From: Bacillus sp. 103mf
Lineage (GTDB): Bacteria > Bacillota > Bacilli > Bacillales > Bacillaceae_G
Assembly (NCBI RefSeq): GCF_900116295.1
Contig: NZ_FPAF01000017.1
Span: 1-64,000 of the forward strand
Reading direction: 5' to 3'
Length of the DNA stretch: 64,000 bases
How positions within the stretch are numbered: position 1 is the first letter of the stretch; each line of letters opens with the position of its first letter. The notes under the pieces are model-generated. The model had not been told where the DNA came from and made no database searches. It saw only the letters and a program-made list of their open reading frames with translations. Shown one piece after another: positions 26,777 through 34,162 of the stretch. Position numbers and translations under genes: made by a program.

Positions 26777-26820
26777 AGACGAGATACCTTGAAATAGTCA
26801 GGATATCTCGTCTTTATTTT
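26775..26820 (+). terminator. intrinsic terminator after the peptide operon
   Basis: AAAGACGAGATACCT pairs with AGGATATCTCGTCTTT (one mismatch), followed by ATTTTAC. It may also serve the minus-strand remnant. Confidence 0.8.
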
Positions 26821-27157
26821 ACTCTACCGCAAATTGCTGTTGTACAATTTTTGGGTAATATGCATGATTCTCCATAAGTTCCTCATGTGTACCTACACCT
26901 GTAATATTCCCATCCTCTAATACAAGAATTTGATCCGCTTGTAATACTGTCGATAAGCGGTGTGCAATTACAAACGTCGTCTTATTTAAAGATGTGTTCA
27001 TCAAAGCTTCTTGTATTTTTGCTTCTGATTCCGAATCTAAACTAGCCGTCGCTTCATCATCTCTCGAAACGATACATTTCTTTCTTCTTCCATACGATAA
27101 CTCCTTCTTCCGATTTTTTCCTAATTCCACTATAAAGGATTTAAAATGACTTTTCAC
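26819..27157 (-). pseudogene. ABC transporter ATP-binding domain remnant
   Basis: Only the C-terminal end of an exporter-type ABC domain is left: a Walker B remnant (DDEATASLDSESEAKIQEAL), the switch IAHRLSTVLQAD and ILVLEDGNITGVGTHEEL, then the stop. The upstream part (KELSYGRRKKCIVSR) is a scrambled relic of the signature and Walker B approach. Walker A and the membrane domain are missing. Confidence 0.8.
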
Positions 27158-27198
27158 GAATATGTACTAGTTGGAATATGACAAATAGGGGGAGAAAA

Positions 27199-27966
27199 AT
27201 GGAGGCACAACAGCAGCTATACTTTTTAAATCAGATTGGACAACAAAAACCAAACAGTATGCAAAATAAAGAAGCAGCTTGCCCATTTTGCGATCAAACA
27301 CAACTAAGCAATATTTTAGAAACAGACGAAACAATCATTTGGCTAAAAAATAAATATCCAACATTACAAAATACATTACAAACGGTCATTATCGAAACTG
27401 ATAATTGTCATGATCATATTGCAACCTATACACAAAAGCATATGCGAAAACTTATCCGATTCTCAGTTGGGCACTGGTTATCGTTAGAAGAAAGCGGAAA
27501 ATTCCAATCTGTTATTTTATATAAAAATCATGGACCTCTATCAGGGGGAACAATCCACCATGCACATATGCAAATTATTGGTATGGAACAAGTCGACTAT
27601 CGACAAAATGTAAAAACAGAACATTTCAAAGGAATCATTGTAAGCAAAGAACACGGAATTGAACTGAATATTTCTACTCGTCCAATTATCGGCTTTACAG
27701 AGTTTAACATTATAATAGAAAATACAAATCAAATTGATTTGATGGCCGATTATATTCAAAAAACAGTACGCTACGTATTACACGATTTTCATAAACGGTG
27801 TAATAGTTATAATATGTTCTTTTATAACTTAGAGGGAAAAATGATATGTAAAATTGTTCCTCGGTTTGTCGTTTCACCACTATACGTCGGATACAACATT
27901 CCTCAAGTTTCTACGCAATTACAAGCAGTAAAAGAACAGCTAGAGACATATTTTACAGAAAAATAG
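27199..27966 (+). CDS. DUF4931 / GalT-like HIT-superfamily protein
   Basis: The 255-residue protein has a CPFCDQ zinc-type pair near residue 30, an IVKNKYP-like stretch (WLKNKYPT) and the histidine motif IHHAHMQIIG, the pattern of galactose-1-phosphate uridylyltransferase-like proteins. Bacillus members are annotated DUF4931 and the substrate is unknown. ATG at 27199 follows AGGGGGAG; an earlier ATG at 27178 lacks a ribosome binding site. It ends in a terminator shared with the convergent transglycosylase gene. Confidence 0.75.
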   Translation: MEAQQQLYFLNQIGQQKPNSMQNKEAACPFCDQTQLSNILETDETIIWLKNKYPTLQNTLQTVIIETDNCHDHIATYTQKHMRKLIRFSVGHWLSLEESGKFQSVILYKNHGPLSGGTIHHAHMQIIGMEQVDYRQNVKTEHFKGIIVSKEHGIELNISTRPIIGFTEFNIIIENTNQIDLMADYIQKTVRYVLHDFHKRCNSYNMFFYNLEGKMICKIVPRFVVSPLYVGYNIPQVSTQLQAVKEQLETYFTEK

Positions 27967-27991
27967 AGTAGGTCATCTCCGGGCCTACTCT
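27965..27991 (+). terminator. convergent-gene terminator
   Basis: AGAGTAGG pairs with CCTACTCT around a GTCATCTCCGG loop, between the DUF4931 stop and the transglycosylase stop. Confidence 0.7.
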
Positions 27992-28518
27992 TTCATAACA
28001 CCTTTATTTTTATGATACACATTCTCTAGTCCAATATTATATTTCATATTTTTATCAGTCCACTCTGTTCCGAGATTACCCGGCCAACCAGATGTGTTCG
28101 CTACATATTTAAGTAACTCAAGTTCTGTTAACCCTTTCTCCATACCTCTTTTATATCCTTTTGCCAAATGTGGCATAGCAATTTCAGCATTTTTGTGCGG
28201 GTCTTTTAACTCCTCATCTGTTACATGCTCAGGAGCAAGTCCACCACCGCGATGCAATTGAAACAACCCAAACGATGTCCCATGATCTCCAACTGCTTTT
28301 GGATTAAATCGGCTCTCATGCTCAGCAATTGTAAGAGGTATCCATTCTGGAAGATCATATTTCTTAGCCTCTTCGCTAATAATTTGTTTCGCCTGTTTTG
28401 CTTCTTCTGAATTAACGTAACTCGTTTGTTTTACAGGTTTTTCCACACCTTCTGATTCGCCTCGAAAAAACATATATACTCCTAAAACTACTAAGAATCC
28501 TACAAAGAATTTCTTCAT
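27985..28518 (-). CDS. lytic transglycosylase (SLT domain) with N-terminal membrane anchor
   Basis: The 177-residue protein has an N-terminal hydrophobic anchor or signal (FFVGFLVVLGVYMFF), a short linker and an SLT domain with the catalytic glutamate in AEHESRFNP (E68) and the GTSFGLFQLH motif. Such enzymes cleave peptidoglycan glycan strands outside the membrane. The preferred ATG at 28518 follows GAGGGAA; 22 further codons are open upstream but look non-native. The domain is full length. Confidence 0.85.
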   Translation of the reverse strand: MKKFFVGFLVVLGVYMFFRGESEGVEKPVKQTSYVNSEEAKQAKQIISEEAKKYDLPEWIPLTIAEHESRFNPKAVGDHGTSFGLFQLHRGGGLAPEHVTDEELKDPHKNAEIAMPHLAKGYKRGMEKGLTELELLKYVANTSGWPGNLGTEWTDKNMKYNIGLENVYHKNKGVMKE

Positions 28519-28699
28519 GTATATTCCCTCTTCTTCCGCTGAAATTTGTCCCCTTTCAGCATTACGTATATACAACTGCTTCATTATCTATCATACCAAG
28601 AATATCCAGAAGCGACATCCTTCTTAAATCTAATTTTGTGATGCATAAGGTGCGAAACAAATATAAAAATGTAATATTTTTATATCAATCATTGAAACT

Positions 28700-28868
28700 A
28701 GTTTAATGTTTCAACATATAATTCGCTGCTATGCAGAATACATCATGACCTGCACTTGCTTCCTTCACACGTGGCAGTGAAAGGCCTGACTGCTCTTATG
28801 CACGACCAGATGCTCTCGTCCACCTAAAAGAAAAGGGTTTTTATGTCCTTTTTTAACTTGGATTTATA
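28700..28868. repeat. dispersed repeat 2, copy c
   Basis: Contains TTTCAACATATAATTCGCTG, ATGACCTGCACTTGC, ACCAGATGCTCTCG and TTTTTATGTCCTTTTTTAA. Its end reaches the stop codon of the TatD-like gene at 28864. Confidence 0.6.
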
Positions 28869-29622
28869 AATTATAAAATTGAACCGTATTTTTATAGATC
28901 GTTTCCGCAGCATCTTCAAGCGATATTCCTTTTATTTCACTCACACCTTTTAACACTTGCAAAATCATACTTGGATGCGTCATTTCATCAGTAAATTTCC
29001 ACGGTCCATCCGTTTCGACCATAAGATGTGATAACGGATAAAAAGCAACAATATCTTTAATTTTTTCTTTATATACAATGTCAGGAGTAACCGAAATATA
29101 ATACTCATTCTCGATCATTCTCTCCATCGTTCGTTGACTTCCCTTAAACCAATGAAAGTGAGCTCGGCGTATTCGATAAGATTCAAGTAAATCACAAACA
29201 ACCTCCGCGTCATCATAAACAGCGTGTAATATAATTGGCAAATTATATTTTCGAGCCATATATACAAATCTTTCTAGCATTTCAATATATGGCTCTAGCA
29301 ACAACTTTGGATTTTCTTGACGTAAATAGTAAGGTAAACCAACTTCCCCAATCGCCGCAATACGATGTGCTTCTTTTTCAATTAATTCACAAATTTTTTC
29401 GCATTGTATGAAATCAACTTCTTGCTCAGGATGATATCCGAGAGCTGGATATATAAATGGATAGTTCTTTGCTAGCTCCAATGTTTGCTGACAAGAATGA
29501 TCATTCATCGACACAGCAATTATTGCCGCTATTTCCTTCGTCTTTTGTATATCTTCAATTAACTGTAATTGCTCTTCTTTTTTATATTGATCCAAATGTA
29601 TATGACTATCAATCCATTTCAT
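28864..29622 (-). CDS. TatD family metal-dependent hydrolase
   Basis: The 252-residue TIM-barrel protein has the metal motif DSHIHLDQY (H7, H9), a glutamate in GEVGLPYY, histidine in ILHAVYDDA and the final aspartate in VETDGPW. TatD enzymes act as 3'-5' DNA exonucleases or unknown amidohydrolases. Start ATG at 29622 follows AAGAGGTGATAG. The C-terminus meets dispersed repeat 2 and may have been altered slightly by it. Confidence 0.85.
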   Translation of the reverse strand: MKWIDSHIHLDQYKKEEQLQLIEDIQKTKEIAAIIAVSMNDHSCQQTLELAKNYPFIYPALGYHPEQEVDFIQCEKICELIEKEAHRIAAIGEVGLPYYLRQENPKLLLEPYIEMLERFVYMARKYNLPIILHAVYDDAEVVCDLLESYRIRRAHFHWFKGSQRTMERMIENEYYISVTPDIVYKEKIKDIVAFYPLSHLMVETDGPWKFTDEMTHPSMILQVLKGVSEIKGISLEDAAETIYKNTVQFYNL

Positions 29623-29649
29623 TTCTATCACCTCTTCCTGGCATTGTAT

Positions 29650-29775
29650 ATAAAGTGAAACTTCCATCAGTGGGGGTTTTCTTCATCCCCACTGACGGAA
29701 AGCCCTCACCTATCTTCTTTGCTTCTCTCTGAATCTTGAAGTGGGGGTCTTACTGCCCACAAATAGCGGGATAAA
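29650..29775 (+). repeat. bcr1-type repeat (126 bp)
   Basis: ATAAAGTGAAACTTCCATC to GCGGGATAAA with ATAAA at both ends; inner inverted blocks CATCAGTGGGGG/CCCCACTGACG and GTGGGGGTCTTACTGCCC. About 20 bp shorter than the copy at 47024. Confidence 0.85.
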
Positions 29776-29779
29776 CCTA

Positions 29780-29886
29780 TTTTAATTTTTCAACATAGAA
29801 ATCGCTTCTATGCATAGCCAGATGCTCTCGCCCGCCTCAAAAGAAAAAAGGGGGGTATGTCGCTTTTTTAACTTGTATTTATATAG
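29780..29886. repeat. dispersed repeat 2, copy d (shortened)
   Basis: Joins TTTTTCAACATAGAAATCGC directly to CTATGCATAGCCAGATGC and ends TTTTTTAACTTGTATTTATA. The middle seen in copies b and c is deleted. It lies 5 bp from a bcr1 copy. Confidence 0.6.
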
Positions 29887-29914
29887 TACAACTTTTTAAA
29901 ATGTATATGAAAAA

Positions 29915-29940
29915 AACAAGAAGATTCGCCTTCTTGTTCA
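29915..29940 (-). terminator. intrinsic terminator after the 36-aa peptide gene
   Basis: AACAAGAA and TTCTTGTT form the stem; TTTTTTC follows on the minus strand. Confidence 0.7.
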
Positions 29941-29948
29941 TTTATTTA

Positions 29949-30059
29949 TTAAACAATAAAGTTTGTAATTATATCAAAAATCCCAATACATACAATTGCA
30001 ACGCCAAAGTAGCTAAAACACTCTACTAATGGAAACTTAACTACTTCTTCTTTTTGCAT
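29949..30059 (-). CDS. 36-aa single-span membrane peptide (element D)
   Basis: The ORF encodes MQKEEVVKFPLVECF followed by a hydrophobic segment (GVAIVCIGIFDIITNFIV). GAAGGGAG lies 10 nt before the ATG. It has the same length and a similar charged N-terminus (M-x-K-E-V) as the tandem peptides at 20811-21285, but two cysteines and a different membrane part. It is preceded by promoter element D and followed by a terminator, so it is a monocistronic unit. Function unknown. Confidence 0.65.
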   Translation of the reverse strand: MQKEEVVKFPLVECFSYFGVAIVCIGIFDIITNFIV

Positions 30060-30107
30060 CTCACTTATCTCCCTTCTATAATATCCCTAACTTTTATATC
30101 TATTTCT

Positions 30108-30172
30108 ATTATGAGAGAAATATGACAAAAGAGCCATTGAATTTGCTTACGTAAACCTTACATTTTTGTAAG
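30108..30172 (-). promoter_or_regulatory. 42-bp promoter element D with -10 CATAAT
   Basis: On the minus strand the element runs from CTTACAAAAATGTAAGG (30172) to AATTCAATGG (ending 30131). The -10 CATAAT begins exactly 59 bp after the element start. It drives the 36-aa peptide at 30059. Confidence 0.75.
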
Positions 30173-30181
30173 ATAGAAAAA

Positions 30182-30286
30182 TAGTCCCATCTCTTTTGAG
30201 ATGAGACTCACATTTAGTTGGTTGTTAATCCTTTTCATCACATTATAAATTCAAACAGAAAGATATATTTCATTCTTTCTATTTTT
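30182..30286 (-). ncRNA. short terminated transcript from element E (possible sRNA)
   Basis: From the TATAAT of element E, transcription would start near 30280 and meet the hairpin AGTCTCATCTC/GAGATGGGACT followed by ATTTTTC at 30182-30207. The roughly 100-nt product has only tiny ORFs (11 and 26 codons) without good ribosome binding sites. It may be a regulatory RNA or an unrecognised leader. This is inferred from signals alone. Confidence 0.35.
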
Positions 30287-30351
30287 ATTATAGATAATAC
30301 TCGCTATCACAACTATCGAATTACATTACAGGTACCTTACAATATTGTAAT
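30287..30351 (-). promoter_or_regulatory. 42-bp promoter element E with -10 TATAAT
   Basis: ATTACAATATTGTAAGG (from 30351) to AATTCGATAGTTG (ending 30310) on the minus strand, with a consensus TATAAT starting 59 bp after the element start (30292-30287). The best -10 of the six copies, although no clear gene follows. Confidence 0.75.
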
Positions 30352-30392
30352 AAGGTAAAACTTCCATTAAACAATGATAGAAGTCCTTCTTT

Positions 30393-30758
30393 TTATCGTA
30401 TTGTTAAAAGTTTTCCTCTTGCATTTAACGGAATATCTTCTTTATCTATTTCAACTAATTTCTCAGCATAACGTCCTTTTGCAATGATTTCTAACGGTTC
30501 ATTTTGTTTTAACATTTTCTGAATCGTTTTTGTAATCTTCTGTTCCCGTCCATCTTCATCGTATCCAACGAACTCATATTCATACCAGCCATCTCCAATA
30601 TGTTGACCAATACCTTTTACGACTGTGTAATACGCTTTCGTTTGATAAAACGGATTATATTTATCAATTACTGGACCAAGTCTTGTTGGTAATAGTAAGA
30701 CAACGATAGCAATACTAGCAAGTACCCCAAAAAATACACGTCTCCGTATTTTTTCCAC
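30393..30758 (-). CDS. YxeA family (DUF1093) membrane-anchored protein
   Basis: The 121-residue protein has an N-terminal membrane segment (VFFGVLASIAIVVLLL) and an extracytoplasmic OB-like domain with the YxeA-family blocks AYYTVVKG, YEYEFVGYDEDGREQKI and IAKGRYAEKLVEIDKEDIP. In B. subtilis yxeA belongs to the yxdJK-yxdLM-yxeA locus for cationic peptide stress, but no such transporter or two-component genes are here. Start ATG at 30758 behind GGGAGGAAACC. It sits within the small-peptide cluster, which may not be coincidence. Confidence 0.8.
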   Translation of the reverse strand: MEKIRRRVFFGVLASIAIVVLLLPTRLGPVIDKYNPFYQTKAYYTVVKGIGQHIGDGWYEYEFVGYDEDGREQKITKTIQKMLKQNEPLEIIAKGRYAEKLVEIDKEDIPLNARGKLLTIR

Positions 30759-30848
30759 TTTGGTTTCCTCCCTTGCACTTTATACGTAACCTTTCTCTCA
30801 GTTTAGAAAAAAAAAGGAACATCTACCATTGAACTGCCTTACACTTCT

Positions 30849-30913
30849 ATTACAAAAATGTAAGCTTTCTGTAAGCTAACTCGATGGTTAAAACGCCCCT
30901 GATTTCGTACAAT
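30849..30913 (+). promoter_or_regulatory. 42-bp promoter element C with -10 TACAAT
   Basis: ATTACAAAAATGTAAGC (30849) to ACTCGATGGTTA (30890), -10 TACAAT at 30908, exactly 59 bp from the element start. It is followed by AGAAACAGGG, also found after element B. The -10 lies in an inverted repeat CTGATTTC...GAAATCAG. Confidence 0.75.
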
Positions 30914-30980
30914 GAAATCAGAAACAGGGTAGATCAAAAAACCTGTTTCTACTAAATCAAACAAGTAAGGAGAGATCATA

Positions 30981-31085
30981 ATGGAAAACCAAATAACTTT
31001 TAACAAATTTGATTACGCTGGACTTGCTAGCGGTGCGGCTCTTCTTACAGCATTCATTTACGTTGCCGCAGTGATTCTTATATAA
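30981..31085 (+). CDS. 34-aa single-span membrane peptide (element C)
   Basis: The ORF encodes MENQITFNKFDYAGL followed by a small-residue turn and GAALLTAFIYVAAVILI. AAGGAGAG precedes the ATG by 8 nt. It is a clear paralogue of the peptide at 32094 (shared ITFNKFDY and GAALLTA) and shares GAAxLTAFI with the tandem peptides near 21 kb. A terminator follows at 31132. Not recognised as a described family. Confidence 0.7.
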   Translation: MENQITFNKFDYAGLASGAALLTAFIYVAAVILI

Positions 31086-31131
31086 TTTTGTGTCCCCTTT
31101 CCCCTTATATAGATAAATTTGAAAAGACGAC

Positions 31132-31155
31132 CTTCTATGCCAGGTCGTCTTTTTC
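31132..31155. terminator. bidirectional terminator between the 34-aa peptide and plsC-like genes
   Basis: AAAAGACGACCT pairs with AGGTCGTCTTTT. T-runs are present on both strands. Confidence 0.8.
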
Positions 31156-31163
31156 TATTACCA

Positions 31164-31772
31164 TTATGCTGTTTTATCTTCTTGCAACGTTTCTTTTAAC
31201 TGTGTAAACGTCTCATTTAATTTTTCTGTCATCAATTGCATCACTTCTTTACGATCCATCTGTGCTGACTGCTCCACTTGAATCGGGTCACCAAAAATTA
31301 ATTGCGCTCTTTTTCCGCGAAACAATTCTTTTAAACTGTTAGGCCCAACGTATGCAGCCGGAACTAACGGAACATTAGAACGAAAGGCAATTGTAACAGC
31401 ACCAGCTTTCAATGAAGTCGCTTCGGCAGATCTCGTTCCGCTCGGAAAAATCCCAACAACCTTTCCTTCTTTTAATAACCTAGATGGAATTTTCAGCGTA
31501 CTCGGCCCTGGATTTTCACGATCAACCGGAAACGCATTTACCCCCTTAAAAAACCAATTTCCAAATTTACTTTGAAACAATTCCTTTTTCGCCATGTAGT
31601 AAATTTTCGTTGGTAACATTCCCGTTGCTAACATGACAACATCCATCCAGCTTGTATGGGTACAAGCTACAACATATGCTCCGCTTTGCGGTAATTTTTC
31701 TTTTCCATATACCTCCACTTTCCCAAATGTTTTAAATATATATTTCAACACCCTTACAATGAATGTATACAT
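31164..31772 (-). CDS. 1-acyl-sn-glycerol-3-phosphate acyltransferase (PlsC family)
   Basis: The 202-residue acyltransferase has the HX4D catalytic motif as HTSWMD (H39-D44), the glycerol-phosphate binding blocks INAFPVDRENPG-like (VNAFPVDREN) and FPSGTRS, and a basic N-terminus for membrane binding. It makes phosphatidic acid. Length is usual for short bacillary PlsC. Start ATG at 31772 behind AAGGGAAC. No operon partners: it lies between small-peptide units. Confidence 0.88.
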   Translation of the reverse strand: MYTFIVRVLKYIFKTFGKVEVYGKEKLPQSGAYVVACTHTSWMDVVMLATGMLPTKIYYMAKKELFQSKFGNWFFKGVNAFPVDRENPGPSTLKIPSRLLKEGKVVGIFPSGTRSAEATSLKAGAVTIAFRSNVPLVPAAYVGPNSLKELFRGKRAQLIFGDPIQVEQSAQMDRKEVMQLMTEKLNETFTQLKETLQEDKTA

Positions 31773-31885
31773 TCGATCTGTTCCCTTCTACAATTTAATT
31801 TTTTATAACTGTATTTATTTTTAATTATAACACTAAGTATTAATAGTTGGTAATAAAAATAAGTGACAATTTTTAAAATATTTCC

Positions 31886-31950
31886 CTTACAAAACTGTAA
31901 TCCTACTGTAAGCTAATTCGATAGTTACTTCCTTACATCTGTCATATACT
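31886..31950 (+). promoter_or_regulatory. 42-bp promoter element B with -10 TATACT
   Basis: CTTACAAAACTGTAATCC (31886) to AATTCGATAGTTA (31927). The -10 TATACT starts at 31945, exactly 59 bp from the element start. TGTAAT and TGTAAG are spaced 11 bp apart, the form used by OmpR-family regulators such as WalR. Confidence 0.75.
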
Positions 31951-32093
31951 TAAAACAGAAACAGGGCAACAAAAACACATCGAAAAGGAACTCACATAAT
32001 AAACACAATTGCAACTATAATGCGGCTCGTGTTATCCCCCCTTATCGATGCAAAAATTGTTGCTACTGATTACATAAGTAAGGAGAGATAACT

Positions 32094-32195
32094 ATGAACA
32101 ACATTACTTTTAACAAATTTGATTATATGGGACTTATAGGCGGTGCGGCTCTTCTTACAGCAGTTGTTTACGCACTCGCACATGTCCTTGCATGA
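32094..32195 (+). CDS. 33-aa single-span membrane peptide (element B)
   Basis: The ORF encodes MNNITFNKFDYMGLIG followed by GAALLTAVVYALAHVLA. AAGGAGAG precedes the ATG. It is a paralogue of the peptide at 30981 with similar ribosome binding region and promoter element, so the whole unit was duplicated. The hydrophobic half can span the membrane once. Function unknown. Confidence 0.7.
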   Translation: MNNITFNKFDYMGLIGGAALLTAVVYALAHVLA

Positions 32196-32222
32196 AAATG
32201 CACTCCCCCCCTTTATATAAAT

Positions 32223-32260
32223 AAAAAGTGCTGCTTGTAATCTTACAAGCAGCACTTTTT
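32223..32260. terminator. bidirectional terminator
   Basis: AAAAAGTGCTGCTTGT pairs exactly with ACAAGCAGCACTTTTT, serving the 33-aa peptide on the plus strand and the HTH regulator on the minus strand. Confidence 0.85.
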
Positions 32261-33188
32261 AATTTGTTTCATATATAATTTGACCTGTTTTACTTATATC
32301 ATAACCACCAATAGCACGCAGTTCGTTTTGAAATTCAGAAGACTGTAATACCGACTTTATTGTTTCAATTAACTCCATATTCTCTTCTGTTTTTAAAATT
32401 ACCAAATCATAGCGTTCTTGTATAAGTGGAACAAAATCTACATTTACAATTTGCGCTACTTTTTCTGTCCCTACTCCTACATCAGCTTTTCCATTTGCAA
32501 CTTGAGAAGCAACGCCAATATGATTTGATTCTTCCCAATCATAGCCACAAATGTCCGTTTTCGATATTCCATTTATACGCAATTGTTCATCGACAAGAAC
32601 ACGAATACCAGATCCTCTTTCCCTATTTACAAATTGAATGGATGGATTACATAAATCATTCCATGTCTTTATCTGTTTCGGATTTCCTTTTTGCACATAA
32701 AAACCTGATGTTCTTGATAATAAATTCATAACAATACAAGGCTGTCCAACTAAAATTCGTTTTACATACGGAATGTTGTATTCTCCCGTATCCCCATCGA
32801 ACAAATGAAGACTAACAATGTCTCCTTTTCCTTGATACATCTGAACCAAACTTGTTAAACTCCCTTGATATGCCCGTAGCATATTAGAAGCTTTCAAACG
32901 GCTCTCTAAATGTTTCGTTAACATATCTAAAGATAAATCTTGTCCACTGATAATACAAGAATCAGATTTACTTAGCGGGTTCATTACTTGCATAGATGAA
33001 GAAACTACCTGTACTTTTCCTGTTTTCATCTCTGTAATATAGCGCTCTAAATCACTTGCATCAATACGCATTTGCCTACCAACTCGATAAGAGGGCAATT
33101 CACCTTTTTTAATCAAATCATACACTGTTAATTTCGATACTTTTAACCGCTTCGCTACTTCTTCTGTTGTGTAGGAATGATGATCCAT
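32259..33188 (-). CDS. HTH regulator with periplasmic-binding-like (molybdate-type) domain
   Basis: The 309-residue protein has an excisionase/MerR-like HTH (YTTEEVAKRLKVSKLTVYDLIKKGELPSYRVGRQ, residues 5-40) and a C-terminal PBP_like domain (RLKASNMLRAYQGS...VGVGTEKVAQIV). In this family the C-terminal domain senses molybdate or tungstate. It is divergent from modAB; the gap contains a perfect 12-bp inverted repeat, a likely operator for both promoters. Start ATG at 33188. Confidence 0.85.
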   Translation of the reverse strand: MDHHSYTTEEVAKRLKVSKLTVYDLIKKGELPSYRVGRQMRIDASDLERYITEMKTGKVQVVSSSMQVMNPLSKSDSCIISGQDLSLDMLTKHLESRLKASNMLRAYQGSLTSLVQMYQGKGDIVSLHLFDGDTGEYNIPYVKRILVGQPCIVMNLLSRTSGFYVQKGNPKQIKTWNDLCNPSIQFVNRERGSGIRVLVDEQLRINGISKTDICGYDWEESNHIGVASQVANGKADVGVGTEKVAQIVNVDFVPLIQERYDLVILKTEENMELIETIKSVLQSSEFQNELRAIGGYDISKTGQIIYETN

Positions 33189-33281
33189 AAACCGATTCCT
33201 CGCTTTCTGCCTTCATTGTAACAAAAATAACAGTTTTGCTTCTATTTATTTTCACTATCGTGAGAAAAATCACAACATAAC

Positions 33282-33323
33282 TAATTATAACTATTTATAA
33301 TTAAATATATTTAGTTATAATTA
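33282..33323. promoter_or_regulatory. inverted-repeat operator in front of modA
   Basis: TAATTATAACTA (33282-33293) and TAGTTATAATTA (33312-33323) are perfect complements with 18 bp between the arms. The right arm contains TATAAT, which can be the modA -10. It is the natural binding site for the divergent HTH-molybdate regulator. Confidence 0.55.
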
Positions 33324-33353
33324 AACTGGGGATAAAAGAAGGGAGAAATGAAA

Positions 33354-34154
33354 ATGAACAAGTACATATTTCGCGTTACTTGCAGTATTTTACTCACACT
33401 ACTTCTCGTAATCAGTACGGGGTGTACAAGCACAAATAAACAAGAAAAAACAACAGCTAAAGAAGAAAAGGTTGAACTTACCATTTCTGCAGCAGCTAGT
33501 TTACAAGATGCACTAAAAGGAATTCAAACACAATATGAGAAAAAAGAACAAAATATAAAGCTCTCATTTAACTTCGACGGTTCTGGCAAGCTTCAACAGC
33601 AAATTGAACAAGGAGCTCCTGTTGATTTATTCTTCTCTGCCGCAGAAGATAAATTTCAAACACTCGTAACGAAAGGACTTATTGATCAGAAAGAAGGGAA
33701 AAATCTACTCGGCAATGAGCTAGTATTAGTTGTTCCTAAAGATAGTAATCTAAAAGATTTTCAATCGTTAAAAGATGAGAAAGTAACAAAAATTGCACTA
33801 GGTACACCTGAATCTGTTCCAGCTGGAAAATACGCAAAAGAGGCGCTTACTCATTTAAATCTTTGGAACGACCTTCAAAATAAAGTTGTATACACAAAAG
33901 ATGTACGCCAAGTATTAACATACGTAGAAACAGGAAACGTTAATGCAGGGATTGTTTATAAAACAGACGCCCTTATTTCAAAGAAAGTAAAAATTGCTAC
34001 TACAGCACAGGCGAATTCACACGAACCAATCCGCTATCCATTAGGTATCGTAAAAGCAACGAAACATAAAAAAGAGGCAACTGCTTTTTATGAATATTTA
34101 CAGTCTAAAGACGCTATAGCCATCTTTAAAAAATATGGTTTTACAGTGCTGTAA
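33354..34154 (+). CDS. modA: molybdate ABC transporter substrate-binding lipoprotein
   Basis: The 266-residue lipoprotein has a lipobox ending STGC (C24), then the ModA pattern: LTISAAASLQDALKGI, FNFDGSGKLQQQIEQGAPVDLFFSA, and a serine or alanine-lined oxyanion pocket. It binds molybdate outside the membrane. The ATG at 33348 is too close to the GGGAG site, so the ATG at 33354 is favoured. It is followed by modB at 8 bp; no modC gene is in the operon, so the ATPase must be encoded elsewhere or be shared. Confidence 0.92.
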   Translation: MNKYIFRVTCSILLTLLLVISTGCTSTNKQEKTTAKEEKVELTISAAASLQDALKGIQTQYEKKEQNIKLSFNFDGSGKLQQQIEQGAPVDLFFSAAEDKFQTLVTKGLIDQKEGKNLLGNELVLVVPKDSNLKDFQSLKDEKVTKIALGTPESVPAGKYAKEALTHLNLWNDLQNKVVYTKDVRQVLTYVETGNVNAGIVYKTDALISKKVKIATTAQANSHEPIRYPLGIVKATKHKKEATAFYEYLQSKDAIAIFKKYGFTVL

Positions 34155-34162
34155 TTGTAACT

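Noticed and set aside
26819-27157. ABC ATPase fragment considered as a bacteriocin exporter for the nearby 25-aa peptides
   Set aside because: Walker A, signature and membrane domain are missing, and it is on the opposite strand; it is a decayed gene.
30271-30273. ATG of an 11-codon ORF in the element E transcript
   Set aside because: No adequate ribosome binding site and a product of 11 residues (MKYIFLFEFIM); not enough to call a gene.
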